Assembly (NCBI GenBank): GCA_003427395.1 | Contig: BFEA01000106.1 | Location: 1,024,449 to 1,055,502 of the forward strand | DNA from: Chara braunii | Lineage: Eukaryota > Streptophyta > Charophyceae > Charales > Characeae | Direction of reading: 5' to 3' | Length of the DNA: 31,054 bases | Shown: piece by piece, positions 17,621 through 27,310 of the stretch | Numbering within the stretch: the first letter of the stretch is position 1 | How the letters are laid out: each line of letters begins with the position of its first letter | Made by a program: the position numbers and the translations under genes | The notes under the pieces: generated by a model | Seen by the model: the letters and a program-made list of their open reading frames with translations, nothing else | Database searches by the model: none | What the model was told of the DNA's origin: nothing

Positions 17621-17722
17621 TCCGCGTTCGGCTCGAACGGCCAAACGCATTCCCAAGGGGTCCCATACGTTCGGGCGTTCGGGTTCGGGCATTCAGCCCG
17701 TCCTGAACGTCAGTTACCCTGA
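16943..17722 (+). mobile_element. TIR element with terminal hairpin, copy D (complete)
   Basis: TCAGGGT at 16943-16949 is inverted as ACCCTGA at 17716-17722, and TCATAA flanks both sides (16937-16942, 17723-17728), so this is a class II-type insertion. The duplication is 4 to 6 bp depending on where the ends are placed. Just inside the left end is an 18 bp perfect hairpin, arms 16956-16973 and 16982-16999 (CCCGTACGTACGGAGGTC), with an 8 nt loop. Then come two tandem copies of about 195 bp (from about 17058 and 17251, each starting TTCGGGG and containing CCAAAGATGGTGGTGTCAAA), the body motif ACATTTGGTAAGGAATTTAG (17481), a T43 run (17577-17619) and a GC-rich right end with CGTTCG/CGAACG. No transposase is encoded, so it is non-autonomous. 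Confidence 0.8.
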
Positions 17723-17728
17723 TCATAA

Positions 17729-17840
17729 TAGTAATAGTAATAATAATAATTTATTAATACAATATAATAACAATATTAATAATACTTATAACGATAATAA
17801 TACTACAACTACTACCACTAATAATAATAATAATGTCTTA
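17729..17840. repeat. AAT-rich tract after element D
   Basis: Degenerate AAT/AAC trinucleotide sequence. The target duplication of element D lies at its start. Confidence 0.85.
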
Positions 17841-18974
17841 ACAATACCATGGTTGTATCTATTATGAGTAAGAAATAAAAATAAAATGGAGATGCATGTT
17901 TTCAATTATAATTTATGTATCTCTTCCTCATCCTTCCTATGGTTAATGTCGTTCAATAGCAAGAATAAAAATATAAGTAAATAGTATACAAACTATCTTT
18001 TAGACTTTGATATGGATAGTGTTATACGGGTGGCGTAGGTAACATAGGATCAAAAGGGTAACTTTTTCGACTCACTATTTTTTCTTATTGTCTATATATA
18101 TTTTTTCTTGTTATGTATTTTTCTTGTGTCTGAATCAGATTAAACCCGACCACAGAATATTGACGAGTCTCAGTCCTACGTTGTCCTGGTAGGGTAGGCC
18201 ATAAGGTTAAGGACAGAAGTGTCATAAGTTGGTGCGGTCAGCGTGCCATTTTGATAAGAAGAATCCAATCCAGTCCGACAGACCCAAGTAAAGTAAAGCC
18301 AAATCTTATATTTGGCTACTTTAATGCATCAATTCATTACTTGTTCAATTGCAAGGTGCCAGAGTATTGTTGTTGCCTGTGTATTAAGGTAATTCAGACA
18401 CTTCGTGCCTGAGGGAAAACATTTTATTGCAAACTCTAGCCTTGTCCGTATAGGCCTTAGACTCATATCATTAGACATTTTTTTTTCACTTATTCCACAC
18501 TTCTTGAATCATTTCACAGAGTTGAACTAGAGTCAAGCTCAACACAATCTTCCTTTTCTCTGCCAATCCTTCTAAGCCCATTCATTTGCTATGACTTTGC
18601 AGAATGGTATACAGGAGTAGCATGAATCTTGTTAATTCATTTATGCACATCACAAATTAGATGGTGTGGCAGTTGGCTACCTCAAAAGTGTCATAGCTAC
18701 TCTCGCTATTTACTTGTGTTTGGTTAAATCTCTTCACTTTGACATTCAGAGCACTGAGTAAAATCACATTGTGACAACCTTTGTTGATACTATTGCAATG
18801 CTTTGTTTTAATTAAACAATCAGGTTTTTCCTGTCCACACCAGTTCTGAATCGGAAGTTTGATGTTTATAAGAATAAATAATTCTTTAGATAGAGCATGC
18901 CTCTTTCCTTCGGACATTTTATCGGGTAGGTTAGTCTAATAGTTGTATGGTCACGTATGTAAGTAATAATAATT
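17841..18974. other. Unassigned AT-rich region
   Basis: No gene recognised. One clear palindrome: AGCCAAAT (18297-18304) pairs with ATTTGGCT (18310-18317) over loop CTTAT, and flanking AAGTA/ACTT extends it with a bulge. An 86-codon minus frame (18657-18917) has no motif. Confidence 0.4.
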
Positions 18975-19030
18975 ATAACAGTAACTAGTAATAAAATAAT
19001 AATAATAATAATAATAATAATACGAATAAT
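18975..19030. repeat. AAT microsatellite
   Basis: About eleven perfect AAT units at 18990-19022 with degenerate flanks. Confidence 0.9.
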
Positions 19031-19424
19031 AAAACATTATTTCTTAAGGGTAGATATCACAAGAGTACTAACAAAGTCAATCACATATAAAGCGTCATTC
19101 GCAGTTTACAACACCCAAGTGTTTGCACTCAGATGTGCAATGACTTAGTCTTGAGATAGGCATATGACTATTGGCAATATCAACCAGGTAACGGGTGTAA
19201 CAAGCAGTCGCAAGGATCGATGGGGGAAGGGCACGTAGGCAATATCACGCCGACCAGCCTACCAAAAGAACGTCGAACAATCATGGGATGAGAGACGAGC
19301 TACCAGGACGTCGCAAATCTGGCTTCTTGGATTGCATGTGAACTCTCCCTCCGGAGACTAGTGCCAACAGCAAGGTGAGAGCATATCACACAATCCAACA
19401 CAACCCGCCACATCTGCTCATTGG
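19031..19424. other. Unassigned region
   Basis: No gene recognised. TCTGGCTTCTTGGATTGCATGTGAAC (about 19318) resembles the segment that begins the 29 bp array downstream (TCTGCTCATTGGATTGGCTGCGAAC, 19413), a loose duplication about 95 bp apart. Confidence 0.35.
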
Positions 19425-19569
19425 ATTGGCTGCGAACACAACACCCACTCATCCAACTGTCTGCAGACAGCACTCGTTCAATCGACTATCTGTGGACAAC
19501 ACCTACTCACCCGACTAACTGCAGATAGCACCCGCCCACTCGACTAGCTGCAGATTGCACCCGCTAACT
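19425..19569. repeat. 29 bp tandem array, five units, with palindromic core
   Basis: Units start at 19425, 19454, 19483, 19512 and 19541, strictly 29 bp apart, with a partial sixth. The clearest unit has the perfect palindrome CTGTCTGCAGACAG (19457-19470). Other units keep CTGCAG or CTGTGG with partly compensating changes (CTAACTGCAGATAG). Each ends with CACCCGCCCACTC-like sequence. Confidence 0.85.
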
Positions 19570-20200
19570 CAGTTGACTCTGAGATCGTGGGATCACCACT
19601 CTTCCTTAACAAACATCTCACACGAAAGAGCCACCAATCCTTGTGCTCATAGTCGGATGTAACCAACCACCTACATATCAAAGAAGGAGTGTACCGCCTC
19701 ATCTCTGTCATGGGAAGATACGTGGCACGAGAGAAACGACTCCACTATGCACTCAACATGCCTCAAACGATCAAATTCTCTGCCTATAAACGTGCTCGCA
19801 AGAGTATCATCCTTTACCCTCTAGATCCACATGAGTCTGTTGTAGTTGGCCACACCAACAAATCGAGACGCAGAAGAGCCTAAAAGAAGAAGAGGGAGAT
19901 AGTTTGCATAACCCCCAATCAAGCGGGATGAAACCTTAATGCAACACGATTCGTCGTAGTGTACAAGATACCGGTATGAAGTCATGGACGCATGACAGAG
20001 ATAAACGCATATTTTAACAAGTCGGGCGGATGACGAGCCCAACCTCACGGGGTAAGTCGTTGATGCTTCGCTCATCCCACGAGCCTCAATTTTTCTTATT
20101 TTTTTTTCCGATGGTAAGCAGCTGAGGTAGGGTCGAGGCCATTTTCGCTACCACGTAATGTCTCCAATCGGTGGTGAAGGAGCGAAGAGCCTCTATGCCA
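19570..20200. other. Unassigned region
   Basis: Two short overlapping frames on opposite strands (19689-19883 plus, 19821-20075 minus) show no family motif. Sequence is of mixed composition without repeats. Confidence 0.35.
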
Positions 20201-20640
20201 AGTCGTTTTTTTTCTCCTTCCCCACTCCCCGTTCCTACTCCCCCCTTCTTTTCTTCCTCGTTTCTCCACTCCTACCATCTCTTCTATCATTCCCCGCTCT
20301 TCCTTTTCACAACTGGCTCCCCTCTTCAGCAGTCGTCATGCATCTCAAATCCTGTTCGTCACTTCGTTCGCGATAGCACTTGCAATCTCACATTTGCTTT
20401 CGTATGAACTCTCGACTTCACCCTTCCATCTGCTGCCTCCCACGTGACTTCCCTTCCTCATTCCTCTTCCATTCTCCACCTTATCCCATTCATTTTTCAC
20501 TGCTCACACTTGTTTTTGCTTTCCCTTGCGTCTGATATTAGTACGTTTGTTTTCGCACGCATGATCTCATAGTCGGACTTGCTCTCACGACTTCAATCCA
20601 CATCCACACTTATACTTTAGCTATCGCACTTGTGTTGATA
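20200..20640. repeat. Pyrimidine-rich (C/T) region 1
   Basis: The plus strand is strongly C/T-biased, with CTTCCTC, TCTCCACTCC and CTCTCGACTTC phrases. A similar region lies at 20905-21760, with recurring CTTGCTCTCGACT-like motifs. Open frames rich in Ser, Leu and Pro follow from the bias. Confidence 0.6.
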
Positions 20641-20904
20641 TGTAACTGGTCCATTCTTAATCCCAATCATAATATATAAAAAAAATAATATTAATAAAAT
20701 GAGTAATAATAAAAAAATAGATAAGAAGAAAAAATGAAGTACAAGGTAACTTACCTTAGACTTTCTTTTTCAAAGAATCGTTCATAGCTCGTACTCAACA
20801 CCACGTGGTGATCACGACTCAATTACGGAAAAAATTCACATAACTCGTATACAAGATTCCAAAACTCATGTCGAAAACGCCAACTTCAGGGTAATTATGA
20901 TATA
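20641..20904. other. AAT-rich stretch and CACGTG palindrome
   Basis: Contains degenerate AAT sequence (20670-20720) and the perfect 12 bp palindrome CACCACGTGGTG (20799-20810), with a G-box-like CACGTG core that is also one of many palindromes in this half of the window. No transcription unit is seen beside it. Confidence 0.4.
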
Positions 20905-21765
20905 GGTGAGTCTCTTTTCCCCTTATTTCTTCCCTTTCTCCCGGTTCTCCCTAGTAATGATCTTGTCTCCTTTCGTTTTTTCATCTTCCCTTTCTCCCTC
21001 CCTCTTGATTCCTTCCTTCACAATCTTACTCCGTGATCCTAGTCAACCCTCTTGTTCTTTCCCTTTTCGATCCCTTCCACTTCACTTCTACATGTGGTGG
21101 TTTGATTGAAAACAATTTTATCTTTCCATGCACCTCAACAAGGTGCAAGCAAGATGAGGTCGCATCGTATTTCGAGGGAAATGCTCGTTTTTTCCTCTAA
21201 TTTAATTACTAATTTCTCTACCTTTTTTATCCTGCTACCATTCACCTTTCATCTTAACTTTTTTCTCTTTTGCTTTCTTATTCTCCACCTCTTCCTCCCT
21301 TTATAGCTGCTATTCCGCTATTCACTCATGTGATCCCGCCAGTGGTTAAATTTTCGATTGTGATAATGGTCGTTCCTCCACTCGTACTCACGAGGGTATG
21401 CTGTTTTTCCTTTGCTTGCCCTCGCACTTGCTCTCGACTGTTCAGACCCGTTTAGCCCTCGATTGTTTCCTCGCCTGCTAGACCGCATCTCCTCACACTA
21501 TCACCCTCTTCATGCCCGCTTACTGGTTTGCTATCGCTTACTCTCACTCTTACTTTGTTGTTGTAACACTCTTGTTTGCTCTCGTGCTTCACTATTTTGT
21601 CCAAGATTACGCCCTAGTCCTCACTTTTTCCCACTCTTGTTCTCACACTTGTGTTCGTGTTTGCTGCTCACGTACGCCCCGACCTCGACTGTCTTACTCT
21701 GTTATTTCCTCTATTCAAAGAATATGTTCCTCAATTCGGGCAAATTCATTCCTGTTGCTCCAGTT
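20905..21765. repeat. Pyrimidine-rich (C/T) region 2
   Basis: About 860 bp of plus-strand C/T bias, ending at TTGTATAATAATAATAATAA (21768). A 6 bp hairpin GCACCT CAACA AGGTGC is at 21130-21146. The 119- and 117-codon frames here are Ser/Leu/Cys-rich, overlap in different frames and lack motifs, so they are not called genes. Confidence 0.6.
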
Positions 21766-22033
21766 GTATAATAATAATAATAAAAAATTATTAAATTTTA
21801 TGGTCAGTGCCTCTTATTTAAAACCATATGTTGATGTATATTTCCATGTTCTAGCGGAATGTTAATTCCTACCTTGTGCATTTGACTGGTTAGGGAGCGA
21901 TACCTTTCGTGCTTCTTGCTTCCATAGTTCATGGTGGCTGGTTGTCTCCTTTATGCCTTCTCAATGATTCTTCTGGATAGTTTAGGAAGTATTCAAAGTG
22001 ACAGTTTAAAAGCCCACACGACAACCAAAACAA

Positions 22034-22390
22034 TCAAAATTTAAAATAACAAAAAAAATAATAAAAACAAAAACATAAAGTAACAAAACATAATAAAAAG
22101 AAAAATAAAAAAAATCTTACTGTAACTACTCTAACGCCCCCCGTGTCGCCAATTGTCGGGCTCCTGTCATGGGAGGAGCCCAAATTCGTTCCTAGCATAC
22201 TAACTCTCGTTCCAATGGTCGTGGTTTTGAGTCCGTGCAGATGGACAGCGGGGTGAAACAATTGTTTCTGTAGTGAGCCCTCCTACTAAAGAGCTCGACC
22301 AACGGTAGGATGGACTCGAATTTCTAACCTCCGGCCTATCAATCCGTATCTAAACCTACTGGGCCAACTCCTAGTTCAGGTAGAAGAGGA
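22034..22390 (-). mobile_element. tRNA-derived SINE candidate 1
   Basis: On the minus strand a perfect RNA polymerase III A-box match, TGGCCCAGTAGG (about 22350-22361), is followed by a B-box-like ATTCGAGTCC (about 22307), at roughly tRNA spacing. A body of about 200 bp follows, including a GGGCTCCT/AGGAGCCC hairpin (22158-22165 with 22174-22181), and then a T-rich tail (22030-22110). The tRNA stems do not pair well, so it is not a tRNA gene. No target duplication was identified. Confidence 0.35.
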
Positions 22391-22750
22391 ACAATCGAAT
22401 CTTACGTAGAATATAGGGTTCACTCTAGTTAGCGCGTCGAGCCTAAATCTCGTTTGAAAGTCGAATCGAGCCACGTTTGTCTGTCGTGGCACCGCTACTA
22501 TAAGCAAACAAACCCTTTTTTGTTACCCTGGCCGCATGGCCAGGATCTACGCAAAAATTTAACCAAGATTCGATCATACGGCGGAGTGGACGACCGATTT
22601 TTCATATACTGATGAGCTTGTTATCCGTGGACTCGAACCGACTAACTTATCCAGTCACATAGCCGGAATTCCGATTAATCCTAAATTATTGACGTCGTAC
22701 GTACGACTTCCACCATTCGAGTAACCCTCCATCTCTTTTATGGTAGGAGG
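22391..22750. other. Unassigned region
   Basis: No gene, repeat unit or element boundary recognised. Confidence 0.3.
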
Positions 22751-23290
22751 TTGCGATTACTAACCTTTTTTTTTTTTTTTTTCTTCCGCGTGTGTCGTTG
22801 CAGCATGCGCGATCATTTATTAAAACATTTTGCCCATACGCCTCGGGATTATTGGTTGAGGAGTCTGTTGAGGCGTCGTATTAGGACACTCTTGCCGCCT
22901 TTCAGTTTAAACCGACTCCGTCATAGCAGTCATCACGACACTTTGTCCATTGTAAAACACATGAGCAAATACCCCAAATACCCCTGTAAGGGTATTTGCT
23001 CCGATATCGTCATCTCCGCACAGTGGACCCACCCACACACAGGGGACACTCAAGTACAGGACAACCACGACCACACCACAACTTACTCGGAGCAGGTATC
23101 ATCGACAGAGACTTGCATTTTTCGATCGTCAGCAACTGAGTGTGCTTTATCTCGACCTAAGTTTCGGACCCCCCCAAATTCATTTGATGGGAGGTCATTA
23201 TATATTACTATCGTTTGTCACCAAGTGAGGTGTCGTAGGCCTGCTCATAGAGTACCGAGCCGTGGTTCCCTTGCCTTGTGCTCCAACTGA
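22751..23290 (+). CDS. Longest non-satellite open frame (179 codons), unknown
   Basis: The frame begins in a T-rich run (poly-Phe) and continues through Arg/His/Ser-rich sequence with no recognised domain, signal or repeated motif. It crosses a perfect DNA hairpin (22963-23001), which argues against selection for protein. No splice or polyadenylation context supports it. Most likely a chance frame; included because nothing else explains the region. Confidence 0.12.
   Translation: MRLLTFFFFFFFRVCRCSMRDHLLKHFAHTPRDYWLRSLLRRRIRTLLPPFSLNRLRHSSHHDTLSIVKHMSKYPKYPCKGICSDIVISAQWTHPHTGDTQVQDNHDHTTTYSEQVSSTETCIFRSSATECALSRPKFRTPPNSFDGRSLYITIVCHQVRCRRPAHRVPSRGSLALCSN
22963..23001. repeat. Perfect 12 bp hairpin
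   Basis: GAGCAAATACCC (22963-22974) is the exact reverse complement of 22990-23001, with a 15 nt loop that repeats part of the arm (AAATACCCC). Confidence 0.9.
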
Positions 23291-23424
23291 GTCCACCCCT
23301 TCCCTACCTCATCCCCCTATGAACATGAACAAGTGGCCACCTAAGTCGACGCCCTTCGGCTTGAGAGCGTGTGCACAGAAACAGATTCGACGTGGCCGCT
23401 ATAGTAACTGAATCCAATACTCCG

Positions 23425-23622
23425 TTTTTTTTTCATATCTGACTTACTCGTAACGGCTCCGGTGCTCCGCCACTTAGCATAAGACTACAATTCGGCATGC
23501 CTTGGTCAACGTCACCGCACAAGTTGGCAAAGTTGAGGATTCAAAAATTCGAACCCACGACCTTACACCACAATGCGCATGCTGTAATGGTAGTCCACCC
23601 ATCGAGTTACAACGTTGGACAA
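23425..23622 (-). mobile_element. tRNA-derived SINE candidate 2
   Basis: The minus strand has an A-box-like TAACTCGATGGG (about 23600-23611) and a B-box GGGTTCGAA about 54 nt downstream, a spacing like class II (Leu/Ser) tRNAs. About 120 bp of unrelated body and an A9 tail at about 23425-23433 follow. This is the standard SINE layout. No flanking duplication was found, and T-arm pairing is incomplete. Confidence 0.38.
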
Positions 23623-23924
23623 AATTAACATACTTTCAGTTTGTTGCAACTACAAAAGTCTTAACGACTTGATGTGACAAAAGTCAAAGTTTCAAAATTG
23701 TAACTCATCGAAAGTGATGACAACATAATATAATCATTACCCATCTCATCATTCTCTATAGCCAACCGCCTACATAAAACGAAAAAGTATCCAGAGCGGT
23801 GTCGCGCGCAGCAGTCCCGCACCCTGCTGGGAGCGCAGAATCGCAGGATCGTGTCATGCAGGATGTTTCTTCAGAGTTGTTGAATAGAACCAGTCACCAC
23901 TCCGACCATGCGTGCGTGCTATAC

Positions 23925-24095
23925 CTCTCATGACACCCCTCGACAAGTCAAGATGCCGCGAGGTATAACTTACCTGTACCCAAGGGGCTGTCACCACCCT
24001 TAGGTAGACGTATCCCAACTGAGCTACCGACCGACATGCAAAGACTTTTACTTGCCTTTGTAGAGGTAGGTCAGCCTAGGGCGTTTTCTCGATCG
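23925..24095 (-). repeat. Repeat family P, copy 2, with tRNA-like A-box
   Basis: On the minus strand this reads GACCTACCTCT..., GGTAGCTCAGTTGGGATACG, CTAAGGGTGGTGACAGCCCC, AAGTTATACC, matching the order at 14560-14790. TAGCTCAGTTGG (24015-24026) is a perfect pol III A-box. The expected B-box is weak (TTGTCGAGG at about 23950). It may be a diverged SINE family. Confidence 0.4.
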
Positions 24096-24599
24096 TCGCA
24101 GCATAGGAATGAGGTACGAGCGGTAAGATGCCAAAGACTGACCCGTTAGTCAAGTTAGGTTAAGGATGTGATTTCCTTGTCCTAGACTTTTAGATATTCA
24201 AGTCGAACTTTTTATAAGACTGTCTATATCCGCTTCTGAATCTAAAATGTATTATTTCTCCGAAAAAAATGTCAATCAAAACTTCTTTATACCAAGGGCT
24301 TTCTTTCTTTCCTAATTTGACCAATATAAGACAAATAATGAATATTGTAGTATAACCATAGAGATCCCTTCTCACTTTCACAAGTGATGTGTGTCCAAGA
24401 CTCTTCAACAGGTCAGGTCCAGTTCAATCCAAAATCACGCACAAAACAGACCTGCACAGAATAATGCGAAGACAGTTTACATGCCATGCACTGACGACGT
24501 CAACCATCAACCATTGACCTTGTCCCTCACTCTCCAAACCATGTATGACAGCTCTTATCTTTCCTGAGGCGTAAGCCCAATCCCCTCACATTTCTTCAA
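24096..24599. other. Unassigned region
   Basis: A 72-codon minus frame (24190-24408) has no motif. No repeat, RNA or element signature recognised. Confidence 0.3.
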
Positions 24600-24711
24600 A
24601 AAACTCTTGAGAGTGACTATGACTATTCAGGCAGTGACCACAAGTGACAATTTTACTTTAGATGTGGGTATCAAGTCAAGGAGGAAAAGTTGAATCGGTA
24701 ACAATCGACTT

Positions 24712-24727
24712 GTTATCGAGAGATAAC
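24712..24727. repeat. GTTATC hairpin, block B copy
   Basis: GTTATC GAGA GATAAC: stem identical to 14941-14956, two of four loop bases changed. Confidence 0.7.
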
Positions 24728-24844
24728 AAAAAATTGGGTTTTTTTCGTAGAACCACTCCTTCAATTGCAGTAGACCAAAACAAAGACTTGCACACACACA
24801 GGTCAACAAAGATTCAGCACTCCCACTTGATTTCCCACATATTG

Positions 24845-24872
24845 ATATCTAAGGGTCAATCCCCTTAGATAT
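24845..24872. repeat. Perfect 11 bp hairpin
   Basis: ATATCTAAGGG (24845-24855) pairs exactly with CCCTTAGATAT (24862-24872) over loop TCAATC. Confidence 0.9.
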
Positions 24873-25055
24873 GGACTGTGAGTCTTGAGTTCGACATCCC
24901 AAAGTCTAATCCCTAGCTTCCACTCTCACAATTCTACCCTAAGTCGTTTGTCCCCTTCTCCTCTCATTCAAGGAGTTCCATGTCTGCGTCCTAAATTGTC
25001 TAAGGGAAACTCATATTTTCCCTACTCTCATTCCTTGCATTCTCTCTCTTTGGAA

Positions 25056-25079
25056 ATAAGCACACACCTTGGTGCTTAT
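25056..25079. repeat. 8 bp hairpin with CACACACC core
   Basis: ATAAGCAC (25056-25063) pairs exactly with GTGCTTAT (25072-25079) over loop ACACCTTG. The core resembles that of the array units downstream. Confidence 0.8.
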
Positions 25080-25443
25080 GTAGTAGAGTTTTAACTCATT
25101 TGTTGTTGTGACCTTTCACTCGAAAGCCATAAACGGACATTGACCTCACAGTAGTTCTTTTTCTGCTAGTATTATTTTTCTCACGCTCCTAACTCATATT
25201 TTCCAGGTTTGCAAGACCTTGCTCCAACAGGAGCATTGTTCTTTTCTCTCTTTTCTATTGTCCTGACATACTCAAGCAGCAAGTTGATTCAGACATGAAT
25301 CTCTCGCTACTTGGTCAATGCCAACCAATCTGTTAATCAAACAGGCAATCGAGTAAATCACACATGAGTACTTGACTTCCTCTCCAGTCCATTCAATGCA
25401 AACGCAAACGGTTAGTAAGAAAAATCACACAAGATCTGTTCCG

Positions 25444-26815
25444 AGTAGTCAGATAACTCGTACAGGAGTATCATTCTACTGACTTAAAATAAATAGTCGA
25501 GAGACTCTTACTAGGGCACCCCACAACTTGTTTCAGTTTTCGTTTTGGAAAGACCTGGATTTCTAACTCCCTCCCAGAGGTTTCTAACGGTCTAAGTGAA
25601 TAATAGGCGACCCGCACAAGAGACTCCTACTATCACGTGACAATATGCACAGTTTACTTCATGAGTGCAATAGGACGATCCTCACAAGGGCATCCTATTG
25701 TCCTCCTAAGCCGACCGAGTTGAGACCTGGTTAATTTGGACAGAAGACGAGTGTGTATGATACTCCTATAAGAGTATCTCTCATTGTAAGTTAGTACAGA
25801 ACCAAGCAAAGTAATAGGTTGACCATAACAAAGGTCCCCTACTACTTCCGTGGGTAATGTGTAGTCCATATCGAAAACAAGTAATAGGATGACTCATACA
25901 GAAGCATCCCTACTACCCGTTTGGTGAACGAAATACCTGAGAGTAAGTAAGCCGGTAAAGAAAGAGAAGCAATGCAATTTCTTACTTCTCGCAGATCGTT
26001 AGTCAGTCTTAGACTCAAGTGTGTGAATAGGATGACCCTCACTGGAGCCCTTTACTACACCTTGAATAAGTTCAAAGACCGAACCTTTATGAACCGTTTA
26101 ATAAGAAAGAAAGTTAGTTCCTAAATCTCTCATCCCCTTGGTTTAATATGGGATGACCAGTTTGTTAGTAATAAAATCAAATCATTAGTTATACTTAGGT
26201 AAGTATCAGGGTCACTCATACATGAGTACCCTACTATTGTTCAATCTCCCGCTCTTCATCCTTTTCTCTAAGTTAGTTAGTCGGGTATCAAACAAGTACT
26301 AGGAAGACTCACACATGAGCTTCCTATTACTTATTCGATTCATAGGCGATCAGTGAAGCAACCTCTTATCGATTTGTTTTATTCAAGCATCGTGATGACT
26401 CTCACAAGAGTTTTCATCCCTCTTGCCTTGAGCCTCTGCTCCAGCGCCACCAGCCTGTTAGTCCATGCGGTTGCGACATCAAGCAAATCTCTAGTTAAAC
26501 AAGGTGGTGAGGTAACACGCACAAAAGTACCGCCACCTTCATATTATGTCAATCGTCCCGGTCTCATAGGGCAAATGTGTGACCCATACATGGGTTTTCT
26601 ACCGCCTTCAGAGACTGATACGGTAAGTTAACTAGTGAGCTGCATAAAAGTTTCCCTTTATCATTTCTAAATGTTAAATATTCCTCTCCTTCACGACGAC
26701 AGTCGATCCGACAGGTAGTAAGGCAACTCACACATGAGTACCTCATTGTGAGTCTTTTAGTTGAGTCAGTACATACACAAGTACACGACAACTCACACAT
26801 GAGCCTTTGTTCTCT
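25444..26815. repeat. Array of about 15 imperfect hairpin units with covarying arms
   Basis: Units average 60-115 bp apart. The best share the outline (A)GTAATAGGATG, a core near ACTCACACATGAGT, and CATCCTATTACT. Clear examples: 25668-25700 (CAATAGGACG/CATCCTATTG); 25759-25778 (GATACTC/GAGTATC); 25810-25846 (AGTAATAGG/CCTACTACT with GACC/GGTC); 25881-25916; 26208-26232 (AGGGT-ACTCAT/ATGAGT-ACCCT); 26294-26332 (AAGTACTAGGAAG/CTTCCTATTACTT); 26394-26418 (GATG-ACTCT/AGAGT-CATC); 26501-26539 (AAGGTGG..GGTA/TACC..CCACCTT); 26721-26743. Arm sequence changes between units but each unit stays self-complementary. Confidence 0.7.
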
Positions 26816-27309
26816 CAGTCTAAACATTATAGGTTCCTTTTCGATCAACTTAGTTTTTTTTCCTTCTATCAGGCATGATTCTTATTTCAGTCGTATCTTC
26901 TTTTTACCTTTGATAAACTTAATCACGAAGAAAGCATGAATAGTATATCACACAACCTTACAGGCAGTCCAATAAAAGGTTATAGCTTGTACGGGTATAC
27001 AGAAAAGGAATAGGTGGCGCGTACCTCATGGTTCCCTGCCTCTAGAAATCCTCCTGAACTCAGGCAGAGCTCTCGCAATCGCCCTGTTTATTGATCATGT
27101 CTAGTCATTGTATTTGATTGTCTAGACCCTAAAGTTGGCAAAATAGATATTATCTGAGTAAAAATCATTATCAAACACAAAATAAAGAACGAAGAAGAAT
27201 AAAGGAGGTAAGCATTATCACACAGTGACAATGTCTTACTCATGTCCAATGGCCCACATTCTCTTCATCTCTAGCTTGTGATGACGAAATATAGCAATAA
27301 CAATAATAA

Positions 27310-27310
<1 letters not shown>

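Noticed and set aside
20799-20810. G-box promoter element CACGTG
   Set aside because: No transcription unit nearby, and 6 bp G-boxes are common by chance; it is reported only as a palindrome.
20906-21865. Ser/Leu/Cys-rich frames read as membrane proteins
   Set aside because: The hydrophobicity follows from C/T bias of the DNA; overlapping frames give equally hydrophobic products.
25444-26815. CRISPR array
   Set aside because: Units are not near-identical, spacing varies from about 60 to 180 bp, spacers are not uniform and the genome is eukaryotic in character.
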